From Euglena gracilis (Eukaryota > Euglenida > Euglenophyceae > Euglenales): 64,000 bases of DNA. The notes under the pieces were generated by a model, which searched no databases, was not told the origin of the DNA, and worked only from the letters and a program-made list of their open reading frames with translations. Shown in pieces: positions 19,701 through 54,429 of the stretch. Location of the stretch: contig CP154956.1 of NCBI GenBank assembly GCA_039621445.1, forward strand, positions 14,248,166 through 14,312,165, read 5' to 3'. Numbering within the stretch: position 1 is the stretch's first letter; each line of letters starts with the position of its first letter. The translations under genes were made by a program, and so were the position numbers.

Positions 19701-20976
19701 CTGATTCTAGAAACCATGCAACTTGGCCAAAAACAACCAAAAATGACAAATTTTGACAAAAAAATTGGTCTGAGGAAAAAAAACAACAAAATCTACAAAA
19801 AATGCAAAAAAATTCTGGCATTTTTTTTGCAAGAACTGAAAAAATCACCAATTTTTTTTTGCCAAAAAACAGCAAAAAAAAACAATCACCCCTGAAACAC
19901 CCCCAGAGTCAAAAATTTAATTAACCTGCTTCCGAAATCAAAGCCCCGAACGTTTCACATTGGCTGTAAAATTGATGAAACCCAGGGACGAAATTTTGGG
20001 GATTCATCCCCTTCAAACAATTCGATGTGAAACCACACTTGACAAATCAGTCCCAAAAATTTATCATATCAAAATCATATCATATCAAGAAAATTTATCA
20101 GATAAGCCAGATTCGGAAAATCAAATCAAATCAAAAATAAAATGACAAAATATGCCAAACCAGGGGAAAATGCAATGATTCCAGAAGCAGGAAACGGGCT
20201 GCGAATCCACATTTGGCCGCTCGCAACGAGGCAACCCTGGATGTGGCGCTGGGGTGGGCTGAACCCTTAACGGGTTGCAGATCCAACCTCTGGGACAGTT
20301 CTCTCGGCACTCGAGATCAAGCAGTTTTCTGGAACATTCAGCAGCTGAGTCCTCGCCATTGGGGTGGGGAAATGGACAGACACCTCCCCCATTCGCCCCC
20401 CCCCCTCCCCGGCTGAGCAGGGCTGAGTAGAAAGGCCTGGTGTTCGGACGGGGTCAACCCCCCCGGGAGGTTGGGGGGGGGTCGACGCCCACAACCCACC
20501 ACACCACCGCACAACGAAGAATTCCTCTGACGGCGAAGGAAAAAAACAGCCAAAAATTGGCTCCCCAGGGAATATGGGAAGGTCTGGTGGGACCATACTA
20601 TGGGTCGGACCCTCCCCCACCCACCAGGAAGGAGAGAAGGGGGGTGATCGACCCCACCACCCATATGGTTTTGGGGATTCCTGTACAGCACTGCCCACTG
20701 GGCGTGACCAAATAAACAAACTATTATAAATAATAAATAAAAAACAATACTAAATAACTAAATCAACAATAACATATGAATAATAAATATAACAAATAAA
20801 CCGAGCAGGTCAAACAGCAAACAGGAGCAAAAAATTGGGAAAAGAAAAATGCATTTCCCCCCTCCCTGCTACCCCCTGCGAGAGAGTGTCGCCTTGCCGC
20901 TGGCAGCAGGCAATGCGCCACAAGAGCAGACCCCCAAGCCTGCTTGTGTGACGGGGTGTGTGACACCTACGCTCGC
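16752..20976. other. Intronic DNA between upstream segments -1 and -2 of copy B
   Basis: F4 element at 17990-18304; CCCGGGCAATTGACGCCCC units repeated at 18935-19035 and 19235-19340; A-rich tracts. The part 20240-20345 aligns with 57080-57180 of the other unit. Confidence 0.55.
17990..18304. mobile_element. CAGACAATTG-family element (F4)
   Basis: 315 bp, ends CATACCATTGCTTAGC and GTTAAGCTATGGTATG, perfect 8-bp duplication GGTACCAC. Shares CCAGTCAGTCACT motifs with 66-197. Confidence 0.92.
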
Positions 20977-21036
20977 TGTCTCGGTCAGTCCCCAGGCCAC
21001 TGCTTTGTTGGGCAACCCCCTTTGGCACAGTGCAAT
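20977..21036 (-). CDS. Conserved upstream segment -2, copy B
   Basis: IALCQRGLPNKAVAWGLTET, paralogue of 57464-57522. A GTAGGT lies just downstream (donor candidate), but copy A lacks it at that point. Confidence 0.42.
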
Positions 21037-21702
21037 AGCACCCAACGTAGGGAGGGAGGGATGAATGTCTGCCAAGGGGGGATTTGCTAGCCGGGCCTCC
21101 GAAAAAAATGCGCAACAGTGTGCAAAAAAATGCGCAAAAATGCCAAAAACCAAAAATGCACTGAAAAAAATTGAAACAAATGCAAAAGATGAAAGAAAAG
21201 ATGAAAACTGTTTTTGAAGGCACGCGGTTGCTTTTGGCCACCTTTGGCTGCTGCTTCACTTGAGGCTGCTTCTGCTGCTTTTTGGCCACGTTTGCCCCCT
21301 TGCCGCTATTGCCGGCTTTTTGGTCGCTGCGGATCACTTTCTTCTTCTCTTGACTGCATCTTCCTTGAGCCGGTGGAAGCGGGCAAATAGACAAAAACGG
21401 GCAAAAATGGGCCAAAAACCGGCCAAAGGCAGCAAAAGTGAACAAAGGGGGGCAAACGTGGAAAAAAAAAGTGGGCAACGGTGACAAAAATGGCCAAAAA
21501 ACCACTGGCTAAGGATGACTGTCACCATTTCCCATGGGCATGACCAACTGGCAGAAGGCAAAGTCGGCCCGGGTCGGCCCTGGTCGGAAGCCCCACCTAT
21601 GGGGGGGGCCCTGAAAGTCATGGTCGGCCCTGGTCGGCCATAGGTGCTGGATCAGTCCCCCCCCCCCCTTCTGGGGGTGGACAGCTGACTCTGCAGCAGC
21701 CG

Positions 21703-21747
21703 CAGCAGTGGCCTGCCCTGGACCCAGCCTAAAGGCTGTCCATCACC
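21703..21747 (-). CDS. Conserved upstream segment -3, copy B
   Basis: Core GDGQPLGWVQGRPLL, paralogue of 58658-58702. In the frame starting at the internal ATG copy B has TAG at the fifth codon, which argues for the GDGQP frame. Function unknown. Confidence 0.4.
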
Positions 21748-22967
21748 GCACGGGGGATGGAGGGGGGGGGAGGGACGTGCGCGAGGGGGTTTGGGAGGCG
21801 GCAACAGCATTGCGCTGTGGGGACGATGGCCGGGGGCCCTTTCCAGGAGAGGCACGTGGGGAGAACGAAGAACAGACTCGGAAAAAAATAAAATGCAGTC
21901 GCGTTTACGATTCGGTGTGCGGCGGATTGAGGCAAATGAATGAGACGCTTGTCACCGAGGAACCAAAGAATGTCTCTGATGGACTGTGGGAAACATGTTT
22001 CCTTGAAATCCAGAATAAAAAAAAATAATATCGGGAAAAGAACAGGTTTGGGAGATGCAAAATGGAGCGTGTGGGGTCAAACGTCAATTTTCTCTGTGGG
22101 AGGGCAGGCAGAACAAGGATTTTTTGGGAGACGAGGGGAGTGTCGCTCCCCTCGTCCACTGCACAGCAATGTCCCGGGAATATGCCATTGACACGCAGGG
22201 GGGTGTTCCAATGACACGCTGTGTCAATGAAACGGTTCAAGACATCGCTTTAATGGTCTACAGAACCCCCAGGGAGGTCATTGCCCAGCCCAGCTACAGC
22301 AGCACCCTCCCCCCAGGTCCGTGGGGGGGAGCGCAGCTGCCCGGCTGGTGATTGTCGAGACTGTCTTTCCAGCCCTTTCTATTGCTCCGGAGCATGTGAA
22401 ACATCTGGTGAAGGCGCAAACAGCGCTGCTGACGTTGTGAATGAGACGTTGGCCACTTGCCAATGTCTCATTCCACAACGTCAGCACCCTCGGTGCACAT
22501 TTGAAACAACGGTAGAACGAACTGTACGTCATTTGTGAGCATTTTTTTTGTGCCCTGTGTTGCGGGTCTCTTGCGAAGTTGGGGTCAATCCAGACAACCC
22601 AAATTTCAAGCTTGCCCGAGTTTGCAACAGGAAAGGCCTCTCAAAAAAAAAACATGCAGTTGCAACGAAATTATTTGATTCTGAGACGAGCAGAGCAGAG
22701 GATGAAAAAAAGCATTCAATCCAAACTCCGAAAACGAACGTTTTGGATGGACCGACCAACTTGCAGACGTCTTCCGCACTGAAGCCCATTCTCAAAGGAT
22801 AGAAAGTTGAGGCAAGAAAAGGAAGGGATAAAAAAAGGGTCCGCGAGAAAGCAGCAAGACAGGTGAGCTCATGTCTGGGGTCTGGGGAACGTTGGCCCCG
22901 AAAGCACGGCTCCATAAGGCAGGGATCACGCCCCCTCATGAGTAAAATAAACTTATACAGATGTGCA

Positions 22968-23180
22968 ATATATATATATATATTGTATGTCTGTTTTATC
23001 TATATATTGTATATCTGTATTGTACATACATATACATATACATGTACATATACATATACATATACATATACAGATACATATACAGATACATATACATATA
23101 CATATACATAAACATATACACATATACATGTACGTATACACCCATGTATACATACAAACATACATACATACGTACATAAA
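22968..23180. repeat. (TATACA)-type microsatellite
   Basis: Mixed TA/CATA units grading into the CATA tetranucleotide array to the right. Confidence 0.9.
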
Positions 23181-23462
23181 TACATTCATACCCACATACA
23201 TACATACATGCATACATACATACATACATACATACATACATACATACATACATACATGCATACATACATACATGCATACATGCATGCATCCATCCATCCA
23301 ATGTATGTATGTATGTATGTATGTATGTATGTATGTATGTATGTATGTATGTATGTATGTATGTATGTATGTATGTATGTATGTATGTACGTATGTATGT
23401 ATGTATGTATGTATGCATGTATGCATGCATGCATGTACGTATGTACGTATGTATGTATGTAG
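23158..23462. repeat. Head-to-head (CATA)n / (TATG)n palindrome
   Basis: CATACATA tetranucleotides to about 23285, a 20-bp centre (ATGCATCCATCCATCC), then TATGTATG to 23462. The arms are reverse complements, so this is a 130-150 bp hairpin made from one repeat that switches strand. Confidence 0.9.
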
Positions 23463-23967
23463 TAGGTATGTGTGTGTATGGATGGATGGATACACATGGA
23501 TATATAGATAACAGCTGGATGCTTAATGGACCCCGCTCTGGAGGGGCCATTAAACAATAAAGGGGGTCAATTTTTGTATTATTGATGGAGCATGTTTAGG
23601 GTTAGAAGTTCGGCCTAACTTTGAGCCTAACTTGTACACCTAACACTTATCTATAAGTTAGGCCTAAAATGAGGCCAAACTCCTAACCCTAACCATATTC
23701 CCAAAAAAATCCGACCCCTCCTGGGAATGCTCAATGCCCCCAAGGGGGGGGGGGCATTAAACATTCAGCTGCCGTATGTGCGTATGGATATATATCTGAT
23801 AATATATAACATATAATATAATATAATGTAATGTAACATAATATACAATACAATATAATATAATGTAACATAATATAATATGATATAATATAATATAATA
23901 TAATATAATATAATATAGATATATATATATAATATGATATAATACATATTTATAATAATTCTAATAT

Positions 23968-24085
23968 AATACATACATACATACATACATACATACATAC
24001 ATACAGACATACATACATACATACATACATACATACATACATACATACATACATACATACATACATACATACATACATACATACA

Positions 24086-24119
<34 letters not shown>

Positions 24120-24136
24120 CATACATACACACACAC

Positions 24137-24180
<44 letters not shown>

Positions 24181-24190
24181 ATATATTGCA
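23968..24190. repeat. (CATA)n and (AT)n microsatellite
   Basis: About 150 bp of CATA units followed by TATA/CACA; preceded at 23800-23960 by ATAATATAAT repeats. Confidence 0.95.
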
Positions 24191-25530
24191 AGCATATATG
24201 GCAGCCATAAAGTAAAGGGCCCCCCGAGGGGTTTTCAATTCACCCAGGGGAGGGACCCGGGTCCGAGTTTTCAACTTTTCGGTCGCGAAGCACGGTTTCT
24301 AGGCACTGGTGCTTAATTTTAGGAATGGGGTTAAGGTGAGGACTGGTGTGCCGAAAACTGAGTTAGGCCCAGAAGTTAGGTCCCCTTTTAGGAAGACATT
24401 GAAAAACACATTTTGCCTCAAAAATGTCCAAATTCGGCCCGAATTCAGCCTAACTCGGTCTGGAATGTGACCTAAATTCTCGTAAAATTTCCAAAAATGG
24501 GGGCCACGGGAGGCCGGGCGGAGCCCGAGCCCTATCCCAACCAATAACCCCGACTTTCCTGAAAAAAGGGACCCGGTCCCACCATATTACCCCCCCCCCC
24601 CCCAGGTAAAGTAAAGCCCCCCCCTCGGGGGGACTTTATGGCTGTCGTACACACACATGGCGCACGCACACAATCTGATGTTCCCAGCAATCTGATGTTT
24701 TGAGCTGCCTAGGATGCTCCTTGGGATGCAGGGGATAAAAACAAATTAAAAGAGGAAACTAAAGGGAGATGGATGCATTGGAACACACAAGGCAAGTGTG
24801 GTTGCTGCAAAATCAAAAAATGAGATTGTGAAAATTTATAAAAATGCTGTCACGCGAAAATGAGAAGGACAGGGCATAACAAAAACTTGTAGAATTGTGT
24901 GCATATAATAAAACGTGTACATTGTACAATTTAACCCTCTAAATAGAACCCCCTCCCTGAATATGACTTCCTCCAGCAAAATTACCAAAATTGAACCTCC
25001 CCAAAAAATGAGATCCCCCCTGGATTTATTTTGGGAGAAAATATCATCCCCCCCCCAAACCTTCCAAATTGGCAATTTTGTGTATGAGCTAAAACAAGAA
25101 GATTTTGTCCAACCCTGCACTTTGGGACCATCCTGCTGAAAGAGTTTTTTTTGACCGGAATTTTCAAGCCGAAATCTAAAAATCGTACTCGAAATAGCCT
25201 TCCCTCCCAACCCCCAGGATTCAATCTTGACCCCCAAAATAAGCCCCTGGCATTTTGGTTTTCTGGAGGATTTCCTCATCGCATGCAGAGGGGGCAATCT
25301 TTCCAAATGGTTACATCTGTCGAATTGTTGGGAATCCCATTTCTCGAGGTCCTGCGTAACTTAGGGAGAGAGCGAGTTGCCGAAGAATTTCAAAAATCAA
25401 CTGGCAAAAACATAAAAAAAGACACAGGTGTTCAGAACGGCTTCCATTAAAGTGGGCACATTAAAGAACTATTTCTCTGATGAAGCCATAAATTCCGTCA
25501 GAGCATGAGTGCCCCCCCCCCCACCACAAC

Positions 25531-25572
25531 CTGCCCCTCAGGGGTGGCGTCCCTCAGCTCGAGGAAGCGCGA
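25531..25572 (-). CDS. Conserved upstream segment -4, copy B (42 bp)
   Basis: SRFLELRDATPEGQ, 14 codons, between acceptor cctacag and donor gttgtg. Not recognised as a known domain. Its neighbour on the right is the 1.8 kb microsatellite expansion. Confidence 0.45.
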
Positions 25573-25689
25573 CTGTAGGTGCGACAGTCCTAACATGGGT
25601 TTACAATGTCCAGCTCCACACAAGAAAAATGGGGCCTGCCGAGCTGACCACGGTGTGTGACACGCGTGCATATCTGTGTGCGACACATG

Positions 25690-25821
<132 letters not shown>

Positions 25822-25959
25822 GATGGGGGGGGACCGCAGTTAACACAGGCTTCGTCCTCTTCTTTTCTCCTTCTTGTCTCCCATTCAAGGACATCGGTAA
25901 GTGCATTTCCACACTCTCACACAACCACGCCACCCACCAGCTGACCACATGCCCAACCA

Positions 25960-28860
<2,901 letters not shown>

Positions 28861-28935
28861 CACCAGCTGCAAGCGGGACACGGCGATGCTGCCACCGATG
28901 AGGACGAGGACAGCCGGCACACCCCGGCCATGGCA
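28861..28935 (-). CDS. Conserved upstream segment -5, copy B
   Basis: 75 bp, acceptor caacag, possible donor gtcccc. VPAVLVLIGGSIAVSRLQLV. Paired with 63224-63298; flanking DNA also aligns (28.0-29.15 kb with 62.65-63.74 kb). It lies about 1 kb downstream of the end of copy A. Confidence 0.5.
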
Positions 28936-29923
28936 CTGTTGACTGGGGGGTCAAATTTGGTTTCTGTGTCCTCCCCAGACTGAATCTGACCAGCCCACCG
29001 GGGGGGGGGGGGCTTAGACAAGCACGCCGAACAATTGGTGTTGTTGCCATGCTGATGTCAGGATTTGTCAGGATGTGCTGGGAAATGTTAAGATGTGTTG
29101 AGATTTTCCAAGATTTGTTGGGATTCGTTCGAACCCCATCTCCGATAGAACTTGAAAATGTGGTGGGGATTGACAGAATTCGTTGGGATGTATAGCCAGA
29201 GGTGCTTGAACCCGGAGTTCTCCATCACCCCCTATGTGAATCGCGCTCGTTCGGTGGCGTTTGTTGTCCCCTCCTCTGGTTTCCGCCTTGGGTCCATTTT
29301 TTGTCTGTGTTTGAGGTGGCTGGAGCCCTGCGAGACTTATTTACCGTTGCTGGCTGACACAGAGAGCACTTCACTGTGACGCAACGGTGTCCTCATCACC
29401 CTGGTGGGGGGTCAGCAACTTCACTTAATTCTGCCCCTTTTCACAATATTACCTGCACAATTTGTCATAATTTCCCCTCCCTGGGGAGCCAAGCACCTCT
29501 GGTCAACCATGCCCTTAGGCCCGCACCGCCAAGCATCGCCTTGAAGCCTTTGAAGCCCCTAATGGTGCACGTCCAATACCTGCATCCCCCCGGTAGCTGT
29601 TATGACTGCATCCACTCCAGTATGCAGTCATTGGAGTGGATGCCAGCACTGGATTGGACACAGGTGCTGGAGTAACTGGGCTGGATGCAGGTACTGGAGA
29701 CACCGGAGGAACACCACCGCGATGCTGAGTGATCCTGGGCTTAAAGGCTTGGCTGACCAGGGGTGGTTGGATGCAGACGCTTGAATGAATACAAGAACTG
29801 TAATGGATTCAGGATCTGTAACCAATCCATCCACTCTGGCACCTACATCCACTCCAATAGGTGCACCCACTCCATTTTTGCCCAACTCAAATTGCATCCA
29901 TCCACTCAAATACTCCCAGCACC

Positions 29924-50635
<20,712 letters not shown>

Positions 50636-50769
50636 CTTGCGCCGGCGCCTCCACCTTGCCCGCACCCCCCTGCCCAGTGGCCCAGTGGCCCAGTGGAAGG
50701 GGGGGGAGAGGTGTCCCATTCAGAGTGCCCCCCCCCCCCATCCACAGCCAGCAGCCCGAGACACACCAC

Positions 50770-51032
50770 CAGGCTGTTTTTACCGATCGGGGGGGGGGTG
50801 CTATAGGGTGCCTGCCCACAGCAGGCACACCCCTGCGGGGTGGGGTGGGCGGGACAGCCCGGGGTACCCAGGGTCGGGTGGGTCCTTGCCAAAGGGGTAA
50901 AGAAAACGGGTGCCTGCCCAACCCACCCCCGAAACCCTACCGGTTGGGCAGGGGGGGGGTCTATGGGGTGCCTGCCCCTAGCACCCAGCCCCCACCCCCG
51001 GGTAGGCACCCGACTAGAAAAAAAAAAGCCTG
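50770..51032. mobile_element. CAGGCT-family element (F1)
   Basis: 263 bp, ends CAGGCTGTTTTTACC and AAAAAAGCCTG, perfect 8-bp duplication CACACCAC. Lies just upstream of exon 1 of copy A. Confidence 0.93.
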
Positions 51033-53102
51033 CACACCACCCCACAGTCCCATCAAAAAAAAATCGACAAAACTGTCACGTGGTGCAATATTTGCAACGG
51101 CTTTTGCCTCCGGACAATTTGCGCTCGAAATTGGTGTGGCTGGAAAAATTGTGAAAAGCGCCGCTCGCCCCCCTATGTTCAGGGTTGGGGGCAGGCAAGG
51201 ACAGTCATCCCCGGTTTTTGGTCTCCGGTGGGGTCCGGTGGGATCTGGTGGGATCCGGTGGGGTTCCAGTGGGTTGCCTTGGGGGGGGGGGGGACCGGGA
51301 AAAAAACACATGCAACAAGGTGTTTTTCTGACCGGATATCCTTATTGCATCATGCAGTGGGTGCACAACATAACCACATGCATGGCCCCCAGGGTCAAGG
51401 ACTTGGCCTCTTTTTTTTGTCCCACATGAGTCACCTGTTGGCTCTGTTTAATGGATCTTTCTTCTTTCTTTTGGCTCGTCGCCACGTGGGATCACCACAT
51501 GATGTGATGGACTTATTGCTCACCCTAGGGTCGTCGGTTTCATCCACCCCAATGGCCACCAAATATTTGCCATCGCAAATCATATCCTGCAATTTTTTGA
51601 CCTGAAAGAAAGATTCTTTCTTTTTAAAAAAGGAAACCCATTGTTGTGCATCCTTCTGTGCGGCATGAGACTTTGGGGCCATAAATCCAGAAGAAAAATC
51701 TGTGCATGGAAAAAAAAACTCTCCGGTGGGATCCGGTGGCTGTCCTTGTCTGGTTGGGGGTCAACCCCGAACCACCCATGCTCTTTGGGATCCTGTGCCG
51801 CCCTGCGCAGCTCACCTTCGCATACATTGCAAAAGCCCACCAGTGGGGGGGGGATGGCCCATCCCACCCACTGGTGGGGGTGGATGGGGGTGGGGGGTGT
51901 ACTTGAATCCTTGTATCCCGGATGGGGTGGGGGGGGTGTACTTGAAAAGCAGCTTTCTTTATTTGCCTTTCATGCATTTCAAAAATCGATGTGAAAATTG
52001 CTTTCCATATGAATAATTTGATATTTATTTATATTCCATATAAATATTTTTTTTGCAACAAGAAAATCCAGAAGATGATATTTGATGGGTATTTGGCCTG
52101 GGCACAGCCAGAAAAAGGGAAATGGGGGTAATGACGGTTAGTCGTCCAACGTGTGCACTAATGTGTGACTAAGAGAAAAACGTTTCCCTCAATTACACAC
52201 AAATTTTCATTCTGTAACATTTTTTATTATTGCAGACTTGCATAATATTTGTGTTTTTTCCATAAAAAATGAAACATTTTCTTGAGTTCTTTCAAAATTC
52301 TTCCAAAAAAAGCAAAACAACCATAAAATGACACAAATGTGGAACAATGGGAACCCCAATCGGTTTCCTGTTTTGGGGCCAAATCACAGTCTTCTACAGG
52401 TACGTAAAGGAAACAATGAGCACTCTCATTTGGGGTCCTCTTCCATCCCCTCCAAAACTTTTCGTTTCTTGCAAGTTTTATGGTAGCCGTGTGGTTTTCA
52501 AACCCGCAGGCTCGAATCTGGCCAGCACATTAGAACAGGTATCCCGGGGATAATAAAGCTCGCATAGCAGGAGGGGGGGAACGCAACATGGACTCTCAAA
52601 ATGCGAAGCAAAAAACCGACAAAAAACACACAAAAAACACAAAACAGCACAAGTTGGAAATAAATTCCTTGAGCTGCTAGGATATTCACTTTCTGATGGA
52701 GAGGACTAAAACCCTTCACCTTCTCGGGGAATTTTCTGCAACATTGCATTAGGCAACATTGTGAATTTTTTTGGACAAAGAGCCACATATTGTACACAAA
52801 AAAACCATAAAATCAACAAAAATCAGGGGAAAAACACAAATTAAGCAAAAAAAAAACTTCTAAACTCCGCCAACTTGGGTTATGTATGGGCTCATTGGTC
52901 TATTTTGGGCCAACGATTCAATAATTTTGGCCATATTTTTTTGATGGGGTTGAAGGGGTTGGAGGAGCAGTGTACCATGCCCCCCCATGAGCAAACATTT
53001 CAGGTCCTTTTGGCTCGTCGTAAATGGGGGGTCCGTAACAGAGGGGGGGTCGTTCCAGATGGGGGGTTAGGGCAAACATCCTGTCTTGGCGGGGACACAA
53101 TT
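51033..53102. other. Intronic or upstream DNA of copy A
   Basis: A GGTGGGATCC-type run at 51225-51275; otherwise ordinary DNA with A-rich tracts and no conserved segment. Confidence 0.5.
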
Positions 53103-53173
53103 GAGGCAGTGGGGTGGCCGGGCAGGACGTCCTCGCATTTGACCTCCATGGCCCGGCACGCCGGTGGGGACAA
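53103..53173 (-). CDS. Conserved upstream segment 0, copy A
   Basis: LSPPACRAMEVKCEDVLPGH then PTAS; aligned with LSPMAARGAEEKGADVLPNH in copy B. Hydrophilic stretch immediately before the transporter core, plausibly its N-terminal tail. Junctions to exon 1 not resolved. Confidence 0.48.
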
Positions 53174-53787
53174 GGCAGAGTAGGGTGCCATGGTGGACTG
53201 CGTTCGGAGCAGCCCTGTGGGGTGAGGAGGCGGGAGAATTCCCGGGGCTTTGATTGAGGTCCCTTCGACCCCCCCCCCGGGTAATCTGTGGCCCCCTCCC
53301 CCTCACTGATACCCAAAAATAATGTTTTGGTGACTTTTCCCTCGCGCATCCCGAAGTGGGAAAGGACAACAGCACCACACCAGAAAGAAAACGCCATTAC
53401 ACCACGCATCATCGGTGACTGGACTCAGGGGGCAGCCCTGTGGTGAATTGGGGGGGGGGGGCGGAGACGAACGGAGGCGAAAAGGATGGGCGACGAAACG
53501 GCTGGGTTGCGGCCCAGTATTGATGGCCTCGAGAGCAGGACTCTTTGGAAGAACCCCCTCCCGGGGGGGGGGGGCTTGTTGTATGGGGTGACTGCCTGCA
53601 GCCGGCAGGGGGGTGTTGGATCCCGACCCCGGAAAATCCAGGAAATTTTTACTTGAGAAATAGCCCCTTTCTCCAGCGCCTTCGACATGGCGGGCATAAA
53701 ACATGGAAAACATGTGCTATGACACTACTCCGGCCCACCAATTCCGGCCTTCAGGTGTGCAGCTCGGTCACTGCTGCTGCTCCCACC

Positions 53788-54097
53788 CAGGCTGTATTTT
53801 AGTCGGGTGCCGACCCCGCCCCGGGGGGGGGGGGGCTGCCTGCCTGGGCAGGCACCCCCAAGGCACTCCAAATCCGACCCCCGGGGGGGGGGGCGCACAC
53901 GGCCAAAGTGCCCTAGCACAGCCCCGGCGCCGAAAGTGCCGGGGAGCCAAAAATGGCCTATTTTCAAAGGAATGTGCCTGGGCACGGGCCGAAATCCGAC
54001 CACTCCCCCCGGGGGGGGGTAGTGCCTGCCTGGGCAGGCACCCCAAGGCACTCCGGACCCCCCCTCCCCCCCCGGGGTTGGTTAAAAAAACAGCCTG
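53788..54097. mobile_element. CAGGCT-family element (F1)
   Basis: 310 bp, ends CAGGCTGTATTTTAG and TTAAAAAAACAGCCTG, perfect duplication CTCCCACC. Positioned just past upstream segment -1 of copy A, almost where copy B has an independent element. Confidence 0.93.
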
Positions 54098-54164
54098 CTC
54101 CCACCCCACCCGCACAAGCACCAAGGACGCTGTAAGCCCGACAAGTGAAAAGCGCACGCATCCA

Positions 54165-54252
54165 TGGCCAAAGGAAGGGGCGGGTCGCAAGCAACCCGAA
54201 AAGCCTCGTGGGGGCCCGCGGAGAAGGGGGCGGGAGGGGGAACAGTGCAGGG
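54165..54252 (-). CDS. Conserved upstream segment -1, copy A
   Basis: Frame PCTVPPP...SAGPHEAFRVACDPPLPLA is the best conserved of three against copy B (SAGPHEAF.VA.DPP.PLA). Proline-rich, unknown role. A CAGGCTG-type element follows at 53788-54097, close to the segment's 3' end. Confidence 0.45.
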
Positions 54253-54429
54253 GAACGTCGTGGCCTGCGGCGAGGCAGGCCCGGGGGCAGGGCGACCCAC
54301 TGGCCCTCGGCAGTGTGTCCCCTGGCCACGGATGTCCCTGGCAAGGGAGGCCTTCGAGACGCCCCCCAGCTGGACGGGAATGCGGGGGGAGGGGTCGTCC
54401 ACCCCCCCAACACGCCACCCTGAGAGTCT

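Larger units (their letters stand above)
21860..25530. other. Intronic DNA between upstream segments -3 and -4 of copy B
   Basis: 22740-22930 aligns with 59825-60015 of the other unit. A short inverted repeat CAACGTCTCATTC-type pairs around 22430-22490 (GACGTTGTGAATGAGACGTT ... CATTCCACAACGTC). The rest is the CATA/TATG arrays and unremarkable DNA. Confidence 0.55.

Noticed and set aside
23158-23300. CRISPR-like regular repeats
   Set aside because: Units are 4 bp with no spacers; this is a eukaryotic microsatellite. The 9- and 10-bp arrays at 63456 and 38470 likewise have no unique spacers.
22953-23560. YIHTYIHT / MYVCMYVC frames
   Set aside because: Translation of CATA/TATG tetranucleotides.
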